The position numbers and the translations under genes are program-made. Shown piece after piece: positions 34,601 through 40,230 of a stretch of DNA of 64,000 nt. Positions within the stretch are counted from its first letter, which is position 1. Every line of letters begins with the position of its first letter. The DNA comes from Sphingomonas sp. LT1P40 (GTDB taxonomy: Bacteria; Pseudomonadota; Alphaproteobacteria; Sphingomonadales; Sphingomonadaceae), in the NCBI RefSeq assembly GCF_036663835.1, contig NZ_JAXOJT010000002.1, positions 1 through 64,000 of the forward strand. Reading direction: 5' to 3'. The notes below the pieces were generated by a model. It saw nothing but the letters and a program-made list of their open reading frames with translations, did not search any database and was not told the origin of the DNA.

Positions 34601-35057
34601 CCCAGCTGAGGCCGCGCGACGAGTTGGCGCTGAACGTGTCGCGTCCGTTAAACTCGGAGCGGACCTGAGTCAGACCCCGGATCAGCACGCCCGAGGGGTC
34701 GGCGGAGAAGTGCGAGGTGTCGTCGCTCGCGGCGAAACGCTGGACGGTGATGCCCGGCACGCGTTGCAGCGCCTCCGCCACCGACTTGTCGGGGAAAGCG
34801 CCGATATCGGTCGCGGTGATCGTGTCGACAACGGTGTCAGCGTTACGCTTGATGTTCTGCGAAGTTTCCAGCGCCTGACGCGAACCGGTGACGATGACAT
34901 CGTCGGCCGCCGCTTCCTCAGCCACCGCAGCGTCACCCGCGCCGGTGGTGTCCTGCGCCTGTGCCGCCGTTGCAGCCAGCGCCCCGCTCAGCACCGCGAC
35001 GGACACGCCATAGCGCCAAGCGGCACGCCGGGACCGGATGAAGATGCGATCAGTCAT
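31692..35057 (-). CDS. Large TonB-dependent receptor (Caulobacter/Xanthomonas carbohydrate-type)
   Basis: A 1,121-residue outer-membrane receptor, longer than siderophore receptors and typical of the TIGR01782-like group that imports oligosaccharides. It has a signal peptide (SVAVLSGALAATAAQAQ), a TonB-box-like VIVTGSRQALE, a plug domain (VAEALQRVPGITVQRF, RGLTQVRSEFNGRD, LIEGGLAGTINLRT) and a C-terminal barrel ending GVRVKF. No STN domain. The start is the ATG at 35057 with GGGGAGG about 6 nt upstream; an extension to 35177 lacks signal-peptide logic. It is the first gene of the halogenase/beta-helix operon, with a good promoter at 35260-35288 and a leader of about 195 nt. Ligand probably an alpha-glucan oligosaccharide, inferred from neighbours. 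Confidence 0.94.
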   Translation of the reverse strand: MTDRIFIRSRRAAWRYGVSVAVLSGALAATAAQAQDTTGAGDAAVAEEAAADDVIVTGSRQALETSQNIKRNADTVVDTITATDIGAFPDKSVAEALQRVPGITVQRFAASDDTSHFSADPSGVLIRGLTQVRSEFNGRDTFSANSSRGLSWADISPELMAGVDSYKNQTAELIEGGLAGTINLRTRVPFDQKGLLVQASANANYGDLSEKWTPDVSALVSNRWETGIGEIGLLGNVAYSDIQSRTQGIAYGRTAVFRDVYGPGMQYIPSSVGFRDTIYDRTRLGISAAAQYESIGGDFLLTAQYNRSDYEETWRERGVISYLTDLFAFPANFVFTNGGAFSPRIPRAAPGTSAFTFDEDGNFETGVLVNQQTDFSWWGASDAEAGQIALNSQGVNMLHPCYSWGPGAPGSCGADARGPDLNAVTRYNETNRLTQDFGLNAKIKLTDRLQVNLDAQYVEASLDNYDVEVGQYSFANVGFNGSGDLPRMTFLPPTNINQSPGGLTNPNNYRYNHAMDHVEQSRGTEWAFRADAAWDLDGEWLDSLKFGARYAVREQEVRYSNFNWGNIVNNWNLGSGQSAYWNIDKTTPNGAFRGYPGTYEAVNFGSSFFGVNQPFVFFDMNALENRGVNALGFDKLGVGQDQWMPTCSGGGNSGGSPRRGETQGCFRPDEINLVEEETTAAYVMLKFGGRDAQVGGIGVSGNIGMRYVRTVDRVSGSTVFPNALTPATNSCQRNVPGAGQPAAPIPYTLGCYLFGNAALRASTPPPAGFTDIVLTGSPNTVAFNNGGATPGASETVHHNWLPSLNLRLDLDDKTLLRFAASRALSRPDMGLLKNYTTIQSQLPGADPNDPRYIKNGAGQITGVNASYTASGYNPTLKPMTATMFDLSLEHYFAPVGSITVAGFYKKFQNYIQYGSRFVDFNNNGVTNSVEVRTPINGDGGKVYGVEAAFQTFFDFLPGPLSGLGVQANVTYVKNDGITNSGLKNQSGTEGGGQAQPGSAGTVLTVNSLEGLSDWSYNLVGMYEKSGLAVRVAYNWRSKFLMTAVDCCTYLPMWQKSAGFLDASIRYAVTPNIELSVQGTNLLNTITKLDQQVSSAEDGSVLRPAGWFRNDRRFIGGVRVKF

Positions 35058-35259
35058 GGAAACCTCCCCAAATTTTTGCTTCGCCTGTGGCGCGCCCCTT
35101 TTGACGGGGCTTGTCGTGCAGAGTCTCGGAACTTGGTTGCGCTTGCACGATCGGCGGAATTCGGTGCCTGCCGTCATCGGTGCAAAAACTGCCTCGCTCC
35201 TCCCCTTTTCAGCCGGTAATCCGGACTCCTTGTCGAGCCTCGTGCTGCCAGTTGCGCAT

Positions 35260-35288
35260 ATCTAAATCGCGGGGTGTATGAAGGTCAA
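35260..35288 (-). promoter_or_regulatory. Promoter of the TonB receptor/halogenase operon
   Basis: Minus strand TTGACC (35288-35283), 17 nt, TTAGAT (35265-35260). Inferred transcription start is about 35253. Confidence 0.55.
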
Positions 35289-35299
35289 TCCAGATACAA

Positions 35300-35331
35300 T
35301 GCAAATTAATGCAAACTAGTGGCGGTTTGCA
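35300..35331. promoter_or_regulatory. TGCAAA site cluster upstream of the TonB receptor promoter
   Basis: Two direct TGCAAA copies start at 35300 and 35310 (one helical turn apart), and the second forms an inverted repeat with GTTTGCA at 35325-35331 (7-bp arms, 8-nt spacer). The half-site matches the palindrome near GH97 at 21767-21780. The cluster lies 12-43 bp upstream of the -35 box, a position that suits either an activator or a looping repressor. Confidence 0.45.
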
Positions 35332-35422
35332 CCTGTGGCGTTCATGCAACTATCGGCATGGATCGGCGTAACGCGACCGCACGATAGCGCGTCGATCAGG
35401 TGAGGCATCGTCGCGGCGGCTC

Positions 35423-35890
35423 TTAATCGCCCAGCGGCAATTCATGGGTCGATTTGATCTCGGACAGCGCGACCGTCGAGTTGATTTCCTGAATTCCCGG
35501 CAATTTGCTGAGCTTCTCGAAGAAGAAGCGCTCATAGGCATCGATGTCGGTGGCGACGATGCGGAGCATGAAATCGGTCTGGCCCATCAGGACATAGGCG
35601 TCGAGCACTTCGGGAAAGGATCGGATCGCCGAGCTGAATTCGTCCAGGTTGGATCGGCCATGCGCGTTGAGGCGTATCTGCGCGAAGATATGCGCGTTGA
35701 GGCCGATCTTGCGGCGGTCGATCACCGCGATGCGCGCGCGGATGACGCCTTCGCGCTCCAGCCGGTCGATCCGCCGCCAGCAGGGCGAGGCGGAGAGGCC
35801 GACCTTGGCCGCGATCTCGGCCGTGGTCTGATCCGCATTGCGCTGAAGCTCGCGGATGATCCGGCGCTCATATCGGTCGAGTTCGATCAT
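35423..35890 (-). CDS. Lrp/AsnC-family transcriptional regulator
   Basis: 155 residues: an N-terminal winged helix (about 1-55, LDRYERRIIRELQRNADQ, EIAAKVGLSASPCWRRIDRL) and a C-terminal RAM/ACT-like ligand domain (about 65-150, FPEVLDAYVLMGQTDFML, INSTVALSEIKSTHELP). Lrp-type proteins sense amino acids and usually regulate nearby amino-acid genes. The start is the ATG at 35890 with GAGG upstream. It is divergent from a small ACT-like protein (130-bp gap), which may be its target; the receptor operon downstream is another possibility. Confidence 0.93.
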   Translation of the reverse strand: MIELDRYERRIIRELQRNADQTTAEIAAKVGLSASPCWRRIDRLEREGVIRARIAVIDRRKIGLNAHIFAQIRLNAHGRSNLDEFSSAIRSFPEVLDAYVLMGQTDFMLRIVATDIDAYERFFFEKLSKLPGIQEINSTVALSEIKSTHELPLGD

Positions 35891-36020
35891 TATGACCTCA
35901 TAATATTTACGTTGCGGACAGACTGACCGACTTATGACCACTTTCCGCACATGTCAGGTGACAATCACCGCGAACTTCAAGGCATAGGTGACGCGCATTC
36001 AGCCAGGATTGTGACCGACC

Positions 36021-36257
36021 ATGCGCCTTTCGATTACCGGAGCGGAATCGCCTGAACTCGCGCTGCGCGTGCTCAACCTGCTGGCGCAACAGGGGGTTGT
36101 GGTCGAGCGTGCGCTGATCGAGCGTGACGACGGCGGATGCCGGATGCTGCTCGATACGATCCCGGTTGCGATGGCGCTGGCCGAACGCATCGTCGACAAG
36201 CTCCGGTCGATGGTGCTGGTGAGCGCCGTCGAGAGACTAGACGAGTCGGCGGCGTAA
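36021..36257 (+). CDS. Small ACT-domain-like protein
   Basis: 78 residues with an ACT-like beta-alpha-beta pattern: MRLSITGAESPELALRVLNLLAQQ, then VVVERALIERDDGG, then MALAERIVDKLRSMVLVSAVE. The fold and size resemble stand-alone regulatory subunits such as IlvM, but no acetolactate synthase gene is in the window. It may be an amino-acid-binding accessory protein. Divergent from the Lrp gene. Its stop is 4 bp from the stop of the convergent XRE-cupin gene. The Shine-Dalgarno signal is weak. Confidence 0.7.
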   Translation: MRLSITGAESPELALRVLNLLAQQGVVVERALIERDDGGCRMLLDTIPVAMALAERIVDKLRSMVLVSAVERLDESAA

Positions 36258-36261
36258 CCTG

Positions 36262-36897
36262 TCAGGCAGCGGCCTCGCCATGCAAACTCATCAGCGAGTC
36301 CATCAGGCCTTCGTCCGCGCTCGAACACACGCCCAGCACCAGCGCCTCGTCACATCCCTCGGCGACGACATAGGCATGGCCCATCGACGAATCGATATAG
36401 ATGGTTTCGCCCGGCCCGAGCGTGACGGGGTCATAGAACTCGGTGTGAACCTCGATCCGCCCCTCGATCACATAGATGAACTCTTCCCCCTGATGGCGGA
36501 CGAGGTCCCCGAACTCGCGGGCGCTGTGCGCGCGAATGCGGGTGATGAGCGGGATCATGCGTTTGCGGCGCAGATCGGTGCATAGATAATTATAGTCGTA
36601 ATTGTCGGTGGTGACGCGAACGGCCTGGTCCATCGTGCCCAGGCTGCGGCGACCCGTAACGCGGGGAACGCTGTCGTCCGACCCTTCGGCGAAAAGATCG
36701 GACATGCGGATGTTGAGCCGCTGGCTGAGCTGTTGCAGCTTGTCGTAGCTGAGCGTCAGCCGGTCATGCTCGACCTTCGACAGGGTCGACACGGGTATCC
36801 CCGATTTCGCGCTCATTTCCTTGAGTGTCCAGCCATGGCGCGCCCGAATCCCGCGCATCACGGTACCCAATGTCGGCGGTGCCGCACGATCCGCCAT
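36262..36897 (-). CDS. XRE-family regulator with C-terminal cupin sensor
   Basis: 211 residues. An N-terminal XRE helix-turn-helix (about 10-66: TVMRGIRARHGWTLKEMSAK and SGIPVSTLSKVEHDRL) is joined to a small cupin_2 barrel (about 125-200: HQGEEFIYVIEGRIEVHTEF, LGPGETIYIDSSMGHAYV). XRE-cupin proteins commonly repress catabolic genes for amino acids and amines (PuuR is the known example) and sense the pathway substrate through the cupin. It is divergent from the serine-hydrolase/dgcA operon; the 139-bp gap contains a 21-bp element that recurs upstream of the second operon at 40064. I infer that it controls both operons. Confidence 0.92.
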   Translation of the reverse strand: MADRAAPPTLGTVMRGIRARHGWTLKEMSAKSGIPVSTLSKVEHDRLTLSYDKLQQLSQRLNIRMSDLFAEGSDDSVPRVTGRRSLGTMDQAVRVTTDNYDYNYLCTDLRRKRMIPLITRIRAHSAREFGDLVRHQGEEFIYVIEGRIEVHTEFYDPVTLGPGETIYIDSSMGHAYVVAEGCDEALVLGVCSSADEGLMDSLMSLHGEAAA

Positions 36898-36916
36898 CAG
36901 ATATCACACTCCGCGT

Positions 36917-36937
36917 TTGACAATTTTCCAATCAGGA
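36917..36937 (+). promoter_or_regulatory. Operator/promoter element, copy 1 (XRE-cupin regulon)
   Basis: A 21-bp sequence beginning TTGACAATT and ending CCAATCAGGA; it matches the copy at 40064-40084 in 20 of 21 positions. Its first six bases form a consensus -35 box; CATTAT 16 nt after it (36939-36944) could be the -10 box for the serine-hydrolase gene. A regulator bound here would block the -35 box. It starts 20 bp from the XRE-cupin start codon, so it may also mediate autoregulation. Confidence 0.65.
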
Positions 36938-37036
36938 TCATTATGTCCCCATCGGGCTAACTACTGGCCTAATGCTAAGCCCTCCGGCGACAGGCTGCAA
37001 CCTTGTCGCGTGGGGAAGGCAAAAAGGGGGAAAGCG

Positions 37037-39034
37037 ATGCGTTCGATTCGCAAGCTGATGATCGTAATGATGGCGCTGCTGACACTTCCGCTGGCGGGGC
37101 ATCTGGCGGCACAGGGACCGGCGCCGCTGCCTGCCGCGAAGAAAGCCGACGCGCCCGCTGTCCCGGCCGCGCCACAGCCAGCCGGGGGTGCTGCCGTGCC
37201 GCTGGACGCGAAGGATGTCGAGGCATGGCTCGACGGCTTCATGCCCTATGCGCTGGAAAAGGGCCGCGTCGCGGGTGCCGTGGTCGTGGTCGTGCGCGGC
37301 AACGGCGCAGTGCTGGAAAAGGGCTATGGCTATGCCGATGTCGCGGCGCGCAAGCCGGTGTCGACGGACGCCACGCTGTTCCGGCCGGGCTCGGTGTCGA
37401 AGCTGCTGACCTGGACCGCAGTGATGCAGCAGGTCGAGGCGGGCAAGCTCGATCTGGACAAGGACGTCAACGCCTATCTCGATTTCAAGATTCCGCCGTT
37501 CGACGGCAAACCGATCACGTTGCGCAACATCATGACGCACACCGCCGGGTTCGAGGAATCGGTGCGCTATCTCATCAGCAGCGACCCGGCGAAGGTCATG
37601 CCACTGAAGCAACAGATGCCGCTGGCATTGCCGAAGCGGGTGTTCGCACCCGGCACGACCCCGGCTTACTCGAATTACGCAACCGCACTGGCGGGTTACA
37701 TCGTCGAGCGCGTGTCGGGCATGAATTTCGACGATTATATCGAACAGCGCGTTATGGCACCGATCGGCATGACGCGATCGACCTTCCGCCAGCCGCTCCC
37801 CGCGAAGCTCGCGCCGATGATGTCGCTTGGCTATCCGACGGTTTCGGAAAAGCCGAAGCCGTTCGAGATCGTTATCCCCGCACCCGCAGGCAGCCTGTCG
37901 GCAACCGGCGCGGACATGGGGCGCTTCATGATGGCGCATCTGAACGACGGCGGCGCGTTGCTGAAGCCCGCAACCGCAAAGGCGATGCACGATTTCCGTG
38001 CGCCGGGCATCGGACCGCTCAACACCATGGCGCTGGGCTTCTATGAGTTGGACGTCAACGGCCGCCGCGCGATCGCGCATGGCGGCGATACCACGCTGTT
38101 CCACTCCTATCTGTGGCTGTTCCCGGACGCCGATATCGGCCTGTACATCTCGATGAACAGCGATGGCGAGGCGGGGGCACCGGGTGCGATCCGCAGCGCG
38201 CTGTTCCACAAATTCGCCGACCGCTATCTGCCGGGCGAAACGAAGGTCGGAAAGGTCGACGATGCGACCGCGAAGCAGCACGCCGCGATGCTGGCAGGCC
38301 ATTATGGCAGCAGCCGGGGCTCGTTCACCAACTTCCTCAGCCTGCTCGGCCTAATCGGACAGGCGACCGTCACCGTGAACGAGGACGGCAAGATCGCCTT
38401 CCCCGCACTGGATGGCCTGAGTGCGGGTGCACGCGACTGGGTCGAGGTTGCGCCATTCGTGTGGCGTGATGCCAATAGCGGCGAGCGCATTGCCGCCGAA
38501 GTACGCGACGGCAAGGTCGTGCGGATGAGCGTCGATCCGGCTTCGCCATTCATGGTGTTTCAGCCGGTTCCGGCGGGGATCAACGCCGCATGGCTGGTGC
38601 CCGCATTGCTGCTGTCGCTCGGGTTGATCCTGCTGGCGGCGCTGGCTTGGCCGGTGCGGGCGCTGGTGCGTCGCAGCTATGGTACGAAGCTAGCACTGGA
38701 GGGTCGTTCGCGGCTTGCCTATCGCCTGTCGCGCGGCTTTGCCTGGGGCGTGCTCGCGGCGGTGGCCGGGTGGATGGGGCTGATCGCGGCCTTCTCCGCC
38801 GATATCGGTGCGATCGGCGGCCCGCTCGACTGGCTGATCCACCTGCTGCGCATCCTCTCGCCGCTCACCGCGATCGGGCTGGTAGCATCGGCGGGCTGGC
38901 TGCTCTGGCTCAGCTGGAAGGAAAAGCGTCGCTGGACTGCGAAGCTGGGGGCGGCGTTGCTGTTGCTCGCCGGGCTGGTCGTGCTGTGGGTGGTATTGAA
39001 GGCCAATCTCTATGGCTTCGGGATGGTCTATTGA
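37037..39034 (+). CDS. Exported serine hydrolase, class C beta-lactamase fold, with C-terminal membrane helices
   Basis: 665 residues. After a signal peptide (KLMIVMMALLTLPLAGHLAAQ) and a Pro/Ala-rich linker, the beta-lactamase/PBP-like domain (about 65-440) has Ser119-x-x-Lys122 in GSVSK, YSNYATAL (Y-x-N) and HGGDTTLF (the K/H-T-G equivalent). About 515-660 holds several hydrophobic helices (MVPALLLSLGLILLAAL; WLIHLLRILSPLTAIGLVAS), so the catalytic domain is membrane-anchored and faces the periplasm. Enzymes of this fold include D-aminopeptidases, D-Ala carboxypeptidases and esterases. The position before dgcA suggests D-amino-acid peptide hydrolysis. The start is the ATG at 37037 with a GGGGG Shine-Dalgarno; the longer frame from 36821 would overlap the divergent regulator. 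TGATG overlap with the next gene. Confidence 0.9.
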   Translation: MRSIRKLMIVMMALLTLPLAGHLAAQGPAPLPAAKKADAPAVPAAPQPAGGAAVPLDAKDVEAWLDGFMPYALEKGRVAGAVVVVVRGNGAVLEKGYGYADVAARKPVSTDATLFRPGSVSKLLTWTAVMQQVEAGKLDLDKDVNAYLDFKIPPFDGKPITLRNIMTHTAGFEESVRYLISSDPAKVMPLKQQMPLALPKRVFAPGTTPAYSNYATALAGYIVERVSGMNFDDYIEQRVMAPIGMTRSTFRQPLPAKLAPMMSLGYPTVSEKPKPFEIVIPAPAGSLSATGADMGRFMMAHLNDGGALLKPATAKAMHDFRAPGIGPLNTMALGFYELDVNGRRAIAHGGDTTLFHSYLWLFPDADIGLYISMNSDGEAGAPGAIRSALFHKFADRYLPGETKVGKVDDATAKQHAAMLAGHYGSSRGSFTNFLSLLGLIGQATVTVNEDGKIAFPALDGLSAGARDWVEVAPFVWRDANSGERIAAEVRDGKVVRMSVDPASPFMVFQPVPAGINAAWLVPALLLSLGLILLAALAWPVRALVRRSYGTKLALEGRSRLAYRLSRGFAWGVLAAVAGWMGLIAAFSADIGAIGGPLDWLIHLLRILSPLTAIGLVASAGWLLWLSWKEKRRWTAKLGAALLLLAGLVVLWVVLKANLYGFGMVY

Positions 39035-40038
39035 TGGCGACCGCGACGACGGGGGTGGCGCTCAGGCTGACGCTTGAGCGCTTCCCCTACCATCAACCCT
39101 TCCGCATCTCCGGCCATGTCTTTACCGAGACCGTCGTGCTGGTCGCCGAGCTTTCGGACGGCGAACATCGCGGGCGCGGCGAGGGGGCGGGCGTCTATTA
39201 TCTGGGCGACGATGCCGATCATATGCTGGCCCAGGCGGAAAGCGTGCGCGGCGCGATCGAGGGCGGTGCGACGCGGGCCGAGCTGCAATCGCTGTTGCCG
39301 CCGGGGGGGGCGCGCAACGCGCTCGACTGTGCGTTCTGGGAACTAGAAGCGCGACGGGCGGGCAAGCCGGTATGGGCATTGGCCGGACTGGACGAGCCGC
39401 GACCGTTGCGCTCGACGCTGACGATCGGGGCGGATACGCCCGAGGTGATGGCGGCGGCGGCGCTGGCAATCGACCCTCAGGCACCGGTAAAGCTGAAGCT
39501 CACCGGTGATATTGTGGACGATATGGCGCGGGTCACGGCGGTGCGCGCGGCGCGACCCAAGGCGTGGATCGGGGTAGATGCCAATCAGGGCTATTCGATC
39601 GCATCACTGCGCGACCTGTTACCCGTGCTGGTGGAGAATGAGATCGCGCTGCTCGAACAGCCGCTGGCACGGGGGTGTGAGGGCGATCTGGACGGGTTGA
39701 AGCGACCCCTGCCCTTTGCCGCCGACGAGAGCGCGGTGTCGTTCGCCGATACCGCCGCGCTGGTCGGACGGTTCGACGTGGTCAACATCAAGCTGGATAA
39801 ATGCGGCGGCCTGACCGAGGGACTGGCGATCGCCGCCCAGGCGAAACTGCTGGGGCTGAAGGTGATGGTCGGCAACATGATGGGCAGCAGCCTGTCGATG
39901 GCCCCCGCCTATCTGCTGGGGCAGGCGTGCGACGTCGTCGATCTGGACGGGCCGACCTTTCTGGCGCGCGATCGGGAGCCGGGTGTCAGCTATCGTGAAG
40001 GGATGATCCATTGTCCCGATGCGATTTGGGGCGGTTAA
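39034..40038 (+). CDS. dgcA: Enolase-superfamily epimerase/racemase, DgcA / L-Ala-D/L-Glu epimerase type
   Basis: 334 residues of the muconate-lactonizing/dipeptide epimerase subgroup. The catalytic set is complete: K153-x-K155 (PVKLKLTG), Asp182 in VDANQGY, Glu208 in LLEQPL, Asp231 in AADES and Lys253 in NIKLDKCGG. The spacing closely follows E. coli L-Ala-D/L-Glu epimerase (151, 176, 202, 225, 247). Two functions are known for such proteins: epimerising L-Ala-D-Glu from murein peptides, or racemising N-acetyl-D-glutamate in the DgcN-DgcA D-glutamate pathway described in marine bacteria. The DUF1611/DgcN gene nearby favours the second, while the M19 dipeptidase leaves the first open. Cytoplasmic. 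It begins at the stop of the serine hydrolase (TGATG). Confidence 0.88.
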   Translation: MATATTGVALRLTLERFPYHQPFRISGHVFTETVVLVAELSDGEHRGRGEGAGVYYLGDDADHMLAQAESVRGAIEGGATRAELQSLLPPGGARNALDCAFWELEARRAGKPVWALAGLDEPRPLRSTLTIGADTPEVMAAAALAIDPQAPVKLKLTGDIVDDMARVTAVRAARPKAWIGVDANQGYSIASLRDLLPVLVENEIALLEQPLARGCEGDLDGLKRPLPFAADESAVSFADTAALVGRFDVVNIKLDKCGGLTEGLAIAAQAKLLGLKVMVGNMMGSSLSMAPAYLLGQACDVVDLDGPTFLARDREPGVSYREGMIHCPDAIWGG

Positions 40039-40063
40039 GCGAAAAATAGATAGCCTGATAGGG

Positions 40064-40084
40064 TTGACAATTCTCCAATCAGGA
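40064..40084 (+). promoter_or_regulatory. Operator/promoter element, copy 2 (XRE-cupin regulon)
   Basis: Second copy of the 21-bp element, one mismatch (C for T at position 10) relative to 36917-36937. It again starts with a TTGACA -35 box; AATAGT (40086-40091) 16 nt further on may serve as the -10 box. GACAAT occurs at 40066 and again at 40083, and CCTGAT (40054-40059) pairs with ATCAGG (40078-40083) across it. It would drive the TonB receptor/dgcN operon. Confidence 0.65.
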
Positions 40085-40230
40085 CAATAGTCTCGTAATT
40101 GAAATATCGTGAAGTTGAGCGTGGGAATCGTTCCCGGCGACGTCCCGCATGGCAAGTGCGGGGCGATCGGGGACGCATGACATCTGGCCGACGACAGATC
40201 GGTTGCAGTTACCGAAATGGGGGAACGACA

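Larger units (their letters stand above)
35058..35422. other. Regulatory intergenic region upstream of the large TonB receptor
   Basis: A 365-bp gap between the receptor start and the Lrp gene stop. It holds the receptor promoter (35260-35288), a cluster of TGCAAA sites (35300-35331, and a TGCAA at 35345-35349) and an inferred untranslated leader of roughly 195 nt (35058 to about 35253) in which I see no reading frame or convincing conserved RNA structure. The remaining part up to 35422 shows nothing recognisable. Confidence 0.6.

Noticed and set aside
32322..35219. A 965-codon plus-strand open frame across the large TonB receptor
   Set aside because: It shows no motif, and the receptor on the minus strand has signal peptide, plug and barrel. 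It is a high-GC shadow frame.
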